Origin: Owenia fusiformis
Taxonomy: Eukaryota; Annelida; Polychaeta; Sabellida; Oweniidae
Direction of reading: 5' to 3'
Assembly (NCBI GenBank): GCA_903813345.2
Contig: CAIIXF020000005.1
Coordinates: 34,661,375-34,725,374, forward strand
Length of the DNA: 64,000 nucleotides
Shown: positions 12,999-26,600 of the stretch, one piece after another
How positions within the stretch are numbered: position 1 is the stretch's first letter
Layout of the letters: the number at the start of each line of letters is the position of its first letter
Translations under genes and position numbers: made by a program
The notes under the pieces: generated by a model
What the model was told of the DNA's origin: nothing
Database searches by the model: none
Seen by the model: the letters and a program-made list of their open reading frames with translations, nothing else

Positions 12999-13970
12999 AT
13001 GGCTCCTTTACTTGAGTCCCATGTATTTTGAAAACACATGGGTCATTGGATTTTCTCCTGCTTGTATAGCTAGAATATTAATATTCTATGTAAAATGCGC
13101 TTCTTATGCATGCAAAATTGAAAGTAGTGTAGACCATGCAGGATCTCTAATTAAGAAGCCATCAAAATTTCCGAATATAAATTACCACTACACATACAAA
13201 CCGCCATCTTTATTACGATAATGGACCACTCAACCAAACACCATCTCATATATAAATACAATCCAGACTTTAGTCTGAACCGGCAATCGATCCAGAGATT
13301 CATTTATACTAATCGGATAGGCTTTATATTGAGATTGAGAAACGTAAATAAAAAAAGATCTCGATCGTGTCAATGCCATCTTTAAAGAAACTAGGAAGGA
13401 TTTTCAATGTCAACTAGAAAAATCAACATAAAAAGTTATAACTGACAACGTCCTTTATTACTATAAACGTACATAGTACTTAAGTACTTTAAAAATACTA
13501 AAATGATGAAATGCAAAATCCATGAATTGTATTTCTTTTGGAGAGAAAAACACTCAATGCGTGCAATATTTATAGATGTTTTTGATTCGTAAAACATGTC
13601 GCCATATGAGGACATTATTGTACCCGCTATTATATTTGGGAAAATTCAAAATTTAAAGGTTTAAACATCCGAGAATCTTCGAAGGTATGCAACTAACACA
13701 AATACTTTTACATGTAGTTTTCCAGATACACTACCATTTAAAAATTAGGTAAATGGACGTCTCCATTTGGAGCACGTGTTAAACTTGCATGTTTTCATGA
13801 CAATGGGATAATTTTAAAATAGATTTTGTCAGTATTTCTGATCAATTGTAACTGAGGAACACTTGATGCAAAGCATGCATGCTTTGTCTCGCTGTCCATT
13901 GGGGATGGGCAACCCCTATTACTTCTTTTAACTCGAACGTTCCCCATTTACTTTTGACTTAAATCGTAAT
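12999..13970. other. Intergenic DNA, nothing recognised
   Basis: AT-rich, without a convincing coding frame or repeat. It lies downstream of the guanylate cyclase gene. Confidence 0.5.
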
Positions 13971-14120
13971 TACTTCACCTTTACTTGGCAAATGATAATT
14001 TCAGCAATTTGATTGTTTTTACTTGACCTTTACTTGGCAAATGATAATTCAGCAATTTGATTGGTTTTACTTCACCTTTACTTAAATGGCAAATGATAAT
14101 TTTAGCAATTTGATTGGTTG
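13971..14120. repeat. Tandem repeat, three copies of about 50 bp
   Basis: The unit CTTTACTTGGCAAATGATAA with TTTGATTG(G) is repeated at about 13971, 14021 and 14069. It lies 270-420 bp past the cyclase stop codon and so could fall in that gene's 3' untranslated region. Confidence 0.8.
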
Positions 14121-14389
14121 AAATACATAAAATATATACATTGTGCTGAGATACGATGCTCATATTTTAACATAATCATATAATAAATTAAATATACAGT
14201 ATTTAAAGTATTTGTTTTGTTCATTAAAAACCCGTGATTGGTCAACTGTACAAAAAGACACTTCTATATTGAGTAAACGTTTGAACGCTCATTATACTGT
14301 TTCATTTTGGATGTCTACTAATACCAAAATATGGCTACTGTTATACGGTAGATCAACTGAGCAAATATCAATCAATTGATACATTTCGT

Positions 14390-14686
14390 CTATATATCAT
14401 ATACATCATCTTTATCGATCGTTGGTGTTGGCGCCGTTGTTTGGAGAACTGGAATTTCAGGTGTTAATAACTCATCAGATGCCTCTTTATCTTTAACTTC
14501 CGGTGTTGCGTCCGGCACATGCGTTTGTGATCCATTAACATCATTTTCAGCATTCACATACATTGGTGGTTCTACAACACTTTCTTTTTCAATCTTACTT
14601 TTCCTTTGGCCAAAAAATTGTTGTGTGTCGGAAAAATCTACATTAGATTCACCTGTTAGCCAATACGTTGTCATCTCGCCTTTTCC
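14390..14686 (-). CDS. Guanylate cyclase exon 21: catalytic end and C-terminal tail
   Basis: Starts [13 protein letters not shown], the fixed end of the cyclase fold, and continues with about 85 residues rich in Ser, Thr, Pro, Glu and Asp that match nothing I know. Ends DKDDVYDI and TAG at 14390-14392. The open frame extends upstream of the acceptor (GGTTTTCAG) but not in the conserved sequence. Confidence 0.92.
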   Translation of the reverse strand, partial: GKGEMTTYWLTGESNVDFSDTQQFFGQRKSKIEKESVVEPPMYVNAENDVNGSQTHVPDATPEVKDKEASDELLTPEIPVLQTTAPTPTIDKDDVYDI

Positions 14687-17600
14687 CTGAAAACCCAAAG
14701 CAGCTATGTAGCTACAGGTATATATAGTTACAAATGTACGTAGAAGTAGTGTCATTAGTATCGCATCGTATGCGTAGATTATTTTATTTAGAGAGTTACC
14801 CTAAAAACCTTGCTCCAGAACAAAATAATATTTACAAGTTATCAAATGCAACAAGACTGTCTCACCTTTACTGTGATGTCACCTCGCAGATCAATTTCAA
14901 ACCCCTTAAATTTATCCAGCAGATTCTTGCTTACTGAGCTAATATGTATTTTCATGGCTGAAAAATACATAAAAAAACCAGAATGAATGAACGTTTTTAT
15001 GGTACTTCGTAAAACAATTTACTAATTATAAAGGGATTGGATCTTTTTAGACCGTTCCTTTTTGCACATATGGAAGAATAAAAATTGGTGATGAAATGAA
15101 TACATATTTATTGTCTATTGGGTAAAAGGGGGCTCGGGTTGCCAAAGAAGCGTCACTAAAAAACAATGACGGGCATTACCTTGGCCATTCGACTCCATCC
15201 TGGATGCTGTATTCACAGTGTCACCAAAGAGACAGTAGCGCGGCATCTTCAAACCGACCACGCCAGCACAAACTGGACCTACCATCAAACATTAGAAATA
15301 GATTATAGACAGTAGATACAACCATGACATGTTTCCTCTCTTCTGCACACAGAAAGATTTCACAAAAAATAATGAGAAGCGACTGGGACGGATTGAAACT
15401 TGGCTTGTTATTCCCTACGATACCATTTATAGATTTTTACTCAACTGTGAAATAGTTTAGCTATCGGTTCCATTAGTTTAACTAGAATCTAAAATAATCT
15501 TGTGTGCATCGGAGAAGTATATTGCAATGTAGTTATATGAAATAGCGTGCTCTGATTGGCTGGAATTAGACAGACCTTACCGAGCGATGAACTGTGAATA
15601 TTTTATTAGCAAGTTATTCCATGGTTAGCCCAGTACCTGAGTGAAGACCTATCCTCAATTTCAGAACCTCCTCTGGTCTATGATGCACTTTGAAAATAGT
15701 TATTTTATGAAGCAGTGTGAGTGACATCCGGGCAATTTCACGCACATGATTATTTCCATTGCGCATGGGTAAACCCGAGACCACCATATATGCGTCACCT
15801 ATAGTCTCAACCTATAAAAGCAAAAATAAAGAGCGATATTTATTCGATCTCTTTGCATTTATCTTGCATTTCTCGAACATGGTGTTAAACTAATATGTTA
15901 TACATACATTTGTATCTCAATGGAAATTGATCATACCTCATTAGATTGTACGAATCAGAGAAGATTAACCCCAGAGTTCAAAGATGACGTACGCTTATAA
16001 TGTAAACCTGTATTGAGATGACGTACGTCTCTGATTGGTCCAAATTGACAATATAAAATGGCAGATTCAAAATTTTCTAATAACGCTTCGAATAATATTA
16101 TGTTAATTTCTGGCGTATATCTTGTTATTTCAAATCAAGATAAAGAAAGATGTAACGAATATGCATACGTCGATTAAAACATCACAACGACGCCTTATAT
16201 TCGAAAACTGGTGAGAATTTGTGCAAACGAATGTGGTCCACAAAAGACGTAATATATCAGTCCTCGCTAAAAATCTGTGGGCTTCCCCCTCTTGTTACGA
16301 ATATAATGTGAAATAATGAATGGCGACATCGGAAAATAGCTTACATATTTATAAATAAATGGCAGCTATCAGTTTAAACAAAGAATAGGTTAGCCTAGCT
16401 GTCTATTTACCTTGTAAACATCAAAGTTCTCCAAGACGGCATCAAAGCACGTATAGAGGTCGTTAAGAAGACCAACCACCTGAAAGATACAGCATGGAAT
16501 AGTGGAGCACGTGTTGGGAAAGCATGGAGGTTGGACGAGTATGTACATGTACCTGACTGTACAGTATACATGTGTATTCAGCTTATATTTAGAAAGAAAA
16601 TTAAATGAATTAGATTGATAACAATTTTAACTTGAATATATAGATGCGCAGTGAATATCAACAGTTCAGACACTTACTTGCATAGGAGTACTCTCAGAAG
16701 ATATCGTAGTGAAACCAACAATGTCACTAAAGTAAATGGTGACACATTCATAAGCTTCTGATTCTACTGTTTGGTTGTTCTTTAGTTTATCTGCGACTGA
16801 TCTGAATGAAAGAACTTATTCATTTATGATTGTTCATACTGTTTCCGGGTTCGGTAACAGATGCTCATTGGTTACATTCATTTTAATGAATTTTGTGAAG
16901 GAATCTCATTTATTCGCCAATAATTTGGGCAATGATTTTTTGAAAATAATTTTTAGGCCCCTTTGTATTTGCCTCATTTTCTGTGTGTGTTTGCAACTTA
17001 CTTTGGCAAAACTTGATATAACAATTGTTCAGAACGTTTTTTCTCTTCTATAAAGGCCTGTGTCTTTTCTTCCACCATGTTCTCAAGGTTTGTGGCATAT
17101 TGCTCCATTCGTTTCAACAGTGTATCCATTAAGTTATCCGTTTCTCGCCATCTGAAGATAAATTAATAAATACCGTGTTACAGTTTGTTGTATGCTAAAG
17201 ATTCAGTTGATCGTATTGTTAATGTCTAATGCTGACATTGAAAATATAAACTTTGAAATACTACCCTTCGTGCAGAGTCTAGTTGAAGACGAAGCTCTCT
17301 TTTAAGAAGTGAAGTCAAACGAATGCAAAGGGGATTGAAATACAGAACTGAAATCTCTAAAAATTGAATTCATATCCAAAGTAGGAGTAGTCACTTACGA
17401 TCCAGCTTTGGTCATTATTCGCTTAATTTTTTGGAACGAAGGTCGATTTTTTGGCTCCTCGTCCCAAGAGTCTTGCATGAGTTCGTAAATGACATCTGCA
17501 CATTCATACTCGGACTTGTCCACGTATGGGCGATAAGGAGGTTGCTCCCCAACCCTGATCCGCGAAACAATTTCTAAAATTTGTAATATCAGGTGTCAGT

Positions 17601-20600
17601 ATGCTCAATTGTGGATAAGTTTAATGGGTATGCTTAGTGTCAGATCCTTGTAAAACAAGTGGCCGAGGCTCTCATTTATCAAAGATGTAAAAGTAAAATA
17701 ATCAGTTAAATGGGTCTTGTTTGTCAACTTTGGTTATTTCTGTTTCATTGAATTACCCATTGTGCTTTTTTGTTAAATTGAAATTGGTGAGTTGAGATTT
17801 GCAGGTAAACAGAATAATTGAACCGACAAAGTCCAACAAACTATATAGCAAAGTTTACAAGCAGATTTAATTACAAGAGTGATTAGAAAATAACATTTAA
17901 ATCGCAATTTACCCTCTGTAGAGATGGTTTCCGGCATATGTTCATAAGGTCCCGTTTTTGTCACAATTTCCTGAAGTATTATTGCAAAACTGTAAACGTC
18001 GCCTTCTTGACTGCCTAACAAACTAGTCGATCCTCTTAAATGTTCAGGGGCAGTCCACAAGAACGCTATAATAGAGGGAAGATGTATTTTGTATATAAAC
18101 CTTTATGATTTTAACAATTTTTTCCTTATTCAGAATATAATTACTACCAGTTGCCAGTATACTATTGAGGTGAATACCTGTTCATCTTTCAATGATTCTA
18201 GGAATACCTTGCAGAATCATTGAAATTGTAGTCTAGTACTCACCAAAAAAGTATGAAATATTTGTTTTATTATTCACTTTTATATTCACCACAATTAAAT
18301 CCAGATTATTTGCAAATAACTCGTTGTGGCTATAGCATTTCGATGTTTACCTTAATTGTACACGGTGTCTATCCAGGCCCCGCTGAGCTCATGTTAGAAG
18401 CGGAGCATCGAGAGATATGATAAAATTGAAATATAAACGTTCCTAATGAACTTTAGTAAGTGAAACTCAGTACAACTTTATTTCATTGTACAATGGCTAT
18501 TTCAATTGCAAGGCAACGACGTTCTTCAACTATATCTATATTTTATCATATCTCTCAAGGCTCCGCTTCTAACATGAGCTCATTGCTCCAAGCAGGATCT
18601 TGCTCGCGATATACGGGCCTGGATAGTCACCGTGTTGTAGACATTTGCACATCCGCAACGCAGAAAATCAGAGCGTATGAATAGAACATTGGACCAGCGT
18701 ATGATGAATACTAAATAACATATCTGTGAGACTTATGAATTATTTCTCATTAATGGTGATTAATCAACCTATTAATCTAGTAAACAAAAGACTACCGTAT
18801 TATCTTCTTTGTATGGGGGGCTTGTATTTCACATTTTGTATCATCATCTACCCATGGATAACAATAGATCATTACCAATACCGAACATAGTACACCTCAC
18901 ATCATTCTTACAAATAACAACACGTGATCTATATCCATTGTACGTTTATCTTTGCATTTCAATGGTGGCAAATCATGATCAGAGAACTCGTTTTCACGAT
19001 GATAAACTATTCCAGATACGGGACAGAACCTAATCATTTAAAATTCGATTGCAGATTTGGGTTCTGAATATATATTGTTTGGATTTGATGATTGATCTAA
19101 TAACATCCAGTTGGCCTAATGCATTAAAGTATTTGCTCTACGGCGGGCGTAAGGCAGCTATAGCATCACAAAATTGATTTTGTGCTGATTCTTATCTTCT
19201 GTGCTGCATATGTTTTCCTACTTTTGGAGGCTACGACCATCGTACGCCCGCCGAAGAGCAAATGTGACTGGGGTTTCGTTATCCAAGGTGTTTTATATCA
19301 TAGTGGCTGCTACTATGTTCACCCATCTACACGTACCCTATAACAAACCAACACAAACATATGATCTAAAAATTACCATTCCAGTACACCGATGTCTCAT
19401 CGTGATATTCTGCGCCTCTTATCGTGGGTAACCCATAGTCTGTGATCTTTAGAACAAATCTACTGTCTATGACACACTTTGAGCTTCTTAGTTTCCCATG
19501 ACTCTTTAGAGTACTGTCGTGCAAATAGATCATCCCCTGAAATATTAAAGCCACAAACGTACAGTCTATGAAGCATTTTGAGCTGCTCCGTTTGGACTTT
19601 CAATTCCAACGTTCTTAATGAGAACTGTCGTGCAAAAAGATGATCATTCCCTCAAAGGTTAAAGCCACAAACGTACAGTTTATGAAGTCTTTTGAGCTAT
19701 TCTGTTTGAATTTTGAATTCCCAGGACTTTAATGAGAACTGTCGTACAAAAAGATAATTATTTCCTCAAAGGTTAAAGCCACAAACGTACAGTTTATGAA
19801 GCATTTTGAGCTGCTCCGTTTGGACTTTGAATGACCACGATTCTAATGAGAACTGTCGTGCACACAAATGATCATTCCCTCAAAGGTTAAAGCCATAATT
19901 AATGTACAGTCTATGAAACATTTTTAGCCACGACTCAAATGAAAACTGTCGTGCTAATAGACCATCCCTTGAAAGATCAAAGACACTATAAAAACACTTT
20001 GAAATAATTTGAGCTCCTCAGTTTCCCATAACACTTACGAGAAGTATCGTTCAAACAGATCATATCCTGAAAAGTTTCAGTTTAAATTGTCAAAAGGTCA
20101 TATGATCTTTTATGACGATGTTTTTTCGTGTCAATTTACACATTACCTTAGATCATTTCCTTGCCTGTCGTCTAGTGTCGAATATTTTTTGAGGATATGT
20201 TTCTCTAAACTACACGATTTAGGACGGGTGAAAATTAATGAATATTAATGTATTTATTGTAATTTAAGAAATCAGAAATGTGCGTTGTCAACTCCACTGT
20301 ACGTTGTCCCTGGCCCTGTAATTGAAATTCATGAGATATAATGTAATGTTTTCATTTCAAAATGCATTAAGGTTTTGTGAATACAAGTAATCTTTAACAA
20401 ACATGTTCAAGTATTCTTTGTACAGATGATTTTAAAGGTAAATGTGATTTTGACCTCTTTTGAGTGCTTTTTCATTTGTATTGTATTGTTGTGGTGGTGG
20501 TTAATTTGGTGGTTAATCTGTGGTCATTAGATGTTGTATCCTTCAGCCTCTTTGATTATTTGGCGTCTGAACCTTACGTTTTGTTAAGTTACACTGAAAG

Positions 20601-23600
20601 ACAGATCTATACTAGCTTATCGAATATGACTTTTTAAAATCCTGTTTATCATATATCTGGGAAGTGCTCAATAGTTTCAATAGTTCAATAAAATTGAAGT
20701 AATACTGTAATTGTTCAGTTTCAATTTTTAATACATCTGACCGCCCTGCTTGTAAGTGTTATGAAAAATACGTTGCCTGCATTAGGGTTAACTGTGAATT
20801 GAGTAATTTCAATGGGACAACGTACAGTCGAGTTGATAACGTACACTTATGATTTTTGAATTATAGCCAAAACGTTAATACTTATTAAATCTTCAAAAGA
20901 CATGAATTATGTAGTTTAAAGAAACATAATCTCACAAAATATTTCGACACTCTTTGACGACAGGGGAGAAAATGATCAAAGGAAATGTGTAATAAAACAA
21001 CATTTTCCAACCGACCAATTTTTGGGGTAGATTGACCACGAAAAAAATCGAGCACTGTTTGAAAATCTTTTAACGTTATAAGAAAGTTTAATGTCTTCCT
21101 AAACGAATACACACGAAATCAAACATGAAATCCTTAATGTATTCCTCAGATACTTTTTAAATACCTAAATCACAACTACATCATTGTCTTAATAGTGGCA
21201 CCGTACATCTAAAGTGTACAACGGTATATTTTGTCACTGTACGTTGTCAATGGTTAGGCGTGAATGTGCTGCAGGACATTAGACTTGTTAAACTCATTCA
21301 GGACCAGGGAGTGTATTTCTAACACAGTAGTTGACGATGAAGTCCTTCTTAATAGACACGGTGTCTAGAAAAAGTTGGACATTCAACCACCGGCTGGGCA
21401 ACACTTTTTATACATGTTCCCGGTTAATGCGTTTCGTAACAGTACTTTTGTTGTGTTGTAGCCATGGCAACTGCGAACTACAAATAGGACAACCTTGGAC
21501 CAATAAATATAATTCCATCTGATGGCCTCAATATTTATCTGGATTCTTATCGATGAGCTATGTTCAAAAATGTGTTATTGTTGTCTTTCCTACCTATTGT
21601 AGTCACAACTGTTGCCCCATGCGACAATACTTTTTAAACATTTTCTTTGATGAGCTGGGTTCAAAGATGAAAACCACCTATTTGAAAAGAATCTTCAATT
21701 GCAGTTATGTTGGACATCAAAAGTAATCGAGCACTGAAAATTGTATCAATCGTCTCAATAATCTTGAACTTTGAAGAGCAATAATAAATGAGCGATGGTG
21801 AATTTTTTGGAAAACCAATTGCGCTTCACCTGTTTCGATCCCATGGTTTTTATTTTGTTCACGTGTTTTATCCATTCTTATTGATGTTAGAGTGTCAAAG
21901 ACAAGAATCAATATAAAGTGGTATCTATTCAATTATTTGTCTATCGCATCCCCTTTAATCAAGAAAGTAGCCTATTGCAATGTGACAATTAAGAACAAAT
22001 ACGAACAATTTGTATTGGTTCACATCAAAAACGTGAAGGTATAAATTAACGACAAGGTCGATTTAACAACGTGATTAAAAACTATAAATATTCAATCGTT
22101 CTGTTTTTTACGCCCCTTAAATTTCAATTCTCCACAAATTACAAGTCTGACTTCTTAAGATGCATGACCGCACAAGGGATAAGTCCTCAATCCCATTCAT
22201 CGAGGCATATCCAGGGTGGGAAAACACGCCCATATTCTTCATTTTGCTATAAACTTTTTTATAATGCACGGATTTCAATGATATGGAATGCAGAAATCAA
22301 TCATAAAATCAATCCCAAAATGACATTATAATAAAACCGGCATTTGAATGAGTGCGTTCAATAATTGCAATTGATAACTCTGTTGAAAAGTGAACCATTA
22401 GAAGAATATTCAGATGGGCTGGTTCAAAATTATGGGAAAAACCGAATTCTGAATAAGTTAATTGTTCTATTTTTTTGTCAGAGGAATTAGGAAAGTATTA
22501 AAATCTGTGTCTAATTGAAGTTCTCCGATTAGTCATATAGCATGAAAAATATTTTGGTATGCATCATTATCCCAACAAACAAAGTTCGGTAGGGATATAT
22601 AGTGAAGCCATTCATCCGTCAGTCAGTCCGTCCATCGGGGAGATAACTCGAATTGCGGACGGATTTTCTTGATATTTGGTGGAAATACGTATATTGGTTA
22701 ATAGTGTTACCCAAAATATTTTGTTCAAGATGGCCGCCGCCTTAAAAATGGCGGAAACTCTTCATAAAAACCAACAATGCAACCTATCAATGCCAGTATG
22801 TATCACCGAAGCCTACAGAAAATCATTTTTACCAGCAACCATAAAAGCATGGAAGGACATTGATGCAACAATAAAAGCACTACCGGTCGAGGGGCACTTC
22901 AAAAAATTAATAACACATAAAAATAAGGTAACAAACAACTATTACCATGGGAAAAGATAAACCCAAATAAGACAAACACAAATAAGTCAAGGATGCAGTG
23001 AATTAAACCAAGATCTATACCTCAACCATGTCAAAGATAACCCCAGATGTGAATGTGGAAACCCAATTGAAAGTGCCCACTACTATTTCAAAAAATGACC
23101 TTTATACCAAAGGCAACACACAACTCTACCAAGGATAACACAAGCAGAACTCATCTATGGAAATTCAGGGACGACAGATGAGGAAAATAAAGCCAACTTT
23201 ACTGCTGTTCACAATTATATAAGATCTACAGAAAGGTTCTCAAACAACTAGTTCTTCATTTCGCTCTTTCATCCAAAACCTCCCATCCTGCACAAACAAA
23301 TAAAACTATAAAATAAATACAGAAACACTTTTTAGGACAGCCAAATGAGAGGACTTAGAATAGCCTCTTGTCCAATCCTTTTCGTCACATCAATATAATG
23401 TAAATCGATACAATGTACTATGTAAAACATGGGGGCGAATGGAATATTCTTAATTAATTAAAAAATTGGCAAAAAATTGTACCCTTTTCCGATTCGCCTC
23501 GTAAAATTCAAAATGGCCGCCTGAGGTAATATTTTGCAATCAATTTTTGTTCTCTCCAAAGTATGGCTTTATTATGTTCCAACTGGAGGAATTTGAGAGA

Positions 23601-26600
23601 AGATTACAATTTTGTTATTTTTATATCTGATTTGTGCCTTGGAAAATTGAAAAAAGGCTGCCTAAAGCAGGAATTCGCTACATAGAGCTCTTCAAAGTAT
23701 GGTTACATGATGATTTCCAGATAAAAAAAATTAGGGTATAAATAAAAAATGTGGATGTTTTTGGAACACAGTGTTTATACAAAACGCAATCGATCTTGTC
23801 AACGCAATACAAAAAAAACGATGCTTACATTATGGTTCAATATTGAAAAAAACATGTGTTCTAATTTTTTGTTTCGATGTTAATTATCCAGATTAATTCG
23901 ATATTACTTTTCTGAACAAATTAGTCTTACGGGTCTTATTATAGCCTTGCCTAATGAGAATAAGAAGGCATTTTCTTTTACTTATCGGGAATTAGTTTGT
24001 TGGAAGATGAGAAAGTTCCGGCTGCAACCATCTTATCTTAATAGGGATATAACGTTACATGTTGGTGTTCACCATTAATATATATGTTTGTATTCATACA
24101 GAATATACACATGTTGCATAACAAACGCAACGTTTTATAGTACTACCTTTATGATATCCTGAACAATGGAGATTCTGAAAGACCAGTCTAGTTGCATTGC
24201 ATCGTTCTGTAGGACATCCTGTAGGCTTCCTTTAGGACAATATGCTGTAAGTACTGCCACAGTAGGAGGCTCGATGACTACACCAACTACACGTGCAAGG
24301 TTTGGATGCGTGATCTCTCTTAACTAAAATACAAATCCTCTACAATTATAGGCTCTGTACTGCACGCATGTAAGGCTTGGTAAAATACACGTGCGATCTT
24401 TTGCATATCATTTGCGTGATCTCCCTAATACAATAGCCAAAATACAAATCCTTTTCAATCAATAGTCTGTGTGCAGTGCAATTAGTGCAATGTTTGATTG
24501 CCTGATTTCTCTTTACTCAAATAGAAATCATTTGCAATTCATTATCTCTATACTGACATGTGCAAGGTTTGGATACGTAATCTAGTCTCCGTACTGTACA
24601 GCCCCAATACAATTGCAAAGTTTGAATGCGTGATCTCCTTGAGTGTATCATCTAAAAACGTTTGCAATAAGTAGTCACTGTACTGTACTGAGCCACTACA
24701 AGTGCAAGGTTTAGATGCGTAATTATCTCCCTTATAATCAAAATACAAATCCTTTCAATCAATAGTCTTTACAAGTGAAAGGCTTGGATGTGTGTGATCT
24801 ACCTTAACTCAAATGCAAATGCTTTTTAATTATGCAAAACCGAAGCAGTTGAACAAGTTCTGCACTAATAATACATAACACATAAATAATAAGGCAAAGG
24901 CAACAGATAAATCAAATTAACAAATGGGGCATTTAATAGGAGTAACTGACCTCTCGTAATTGTTGCCTCAGCCCGTCATCCACATGAAGTTTAACCATTG
25001 GGTGAAGGGGCACCGAACGCACTGCCACTTGGTTCCCCTTAAGCACCCCCACCTGCGTGAACAACTGCTGCATGGAAGCTGCCCCTACAGAAGCCTTAGA
25101 CAATCTAGACCCCTGAAAATATGAAAATATAACTCGATCAAAGGTTTTATCTCTGATGCGAAGAGAGTTAATGAAGTTCTCTTTCAAAGAAGTGAAATTA
25201 ATCTCACGGAATAGGTTATAATTACAGTTTATAGTTAGTGCAGTCAATTATCTAATCTATTAATTCATTCATTAATTAATTCATCTTAAGAATTATTTGA
25301 CAACTTTCTTTTCGTACCGTAGCCATGCCAGAGAACTAGTTATTGTTTTACGCCTCGTTTTTCTGTATAACAGTCATTTTAGATAAGCTGGGAGCTTTTT
25401 AAGTAAGCTTTAAAGCAATCAGGTTCGAAAAAGATATTATTAAGTTGGTTTTAATAGATTCGTATTGCTTTGGTTGCTTATTATAAAGGCTATACCAGAA
25501 TGTAAATTAAAGCTCAGTAGTTAAACGGTTGTCATGGTAATGACTGGACTCTAAGGATTTAAATATCTTGTGAATAACCCAACTTATGAAAAATACATAT
25601 TTTAACGTCAATGACGGCCATCTTGAATCTTTACCAAGAAGAAGGGTGACCCGCGTATGGCAATGCCGATCGATTTTTTTTAGAATATTCATATTAGTAT
25701 TTGTGCCGAAAATATAGGAGTATATATTTTGATGAAATTTCAGACCCAATACTGACTTGGCTAGTAGCAACTGTTCGACTTGACAGAGTCCTGACGGTTT
25801 TAATTCGTAACTCATCCCATGTTACTCTCCACCAATCGTCATCATTCTGTCTTCTGCAAAAATAACAAAGCATTAACATGCAAAACTTCACCACCGTTTG
25901 TAATAGACGGCAACCGCCGACTTGACTTAACATGGGGATATTATTTACTTCTAATCTGCATCATCGCGTGGGTCATGGGGCGGGGGAGGGGGGGGGGTGA
26001 TAACCCCAGAGTTCAAAGATGACATACGCTTATAATGTAAACCTGTATTTAGATGACATACATGTCTGATTGGTCGGAAATCGACAAACAAATGACGTCA
26101 TCAATGGTGGCTTCAAATTTTCGAAATACGCTTCGAATAATATTATGTTCATTTCTGCCGTGTTGGCTAACATTGCTTCTTGTTTCACATCAAGACAAAG
26201 AAAGATGTATGGAATGTGCCTACATCAATTAAAACATCACATCGAAGTGTAGTATTTGGAAACTAGCCGGTGAAAATTCGCACAAACGAATATTGTAAGT
26301 AAGAGATGTAATTATGTCTGTCATCTCTAATTCTCTGGGGCTTTCCTCCCTCTTATCATGGGGATATATACAAAATCCTCATTATCCCAGAACTCAAGTT
26401 TATCGAGTCTCAACAAATAACTTCATGTGGGACAGCATTGATAAAATCCATTTTCAATAGTCAGAATAGAGGTTATTAAACAAAACATTTAAGCATAACT
26501 AGGGCCTTTTCAAAATTTTCGTTAGCTCTAAAAACTTGAAATCAAATATTTAAAATTATGCAAATCTTACTCAGACTGTGAATTGATCTGATTTGAGGAA

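Noticed and set aside
19545-20068. Mutually exclusive alternative exons
   Set aside because: Each copy contains only the 5' half of exon 12 and no donor at the expected place, and most have broken acceptors or frames.
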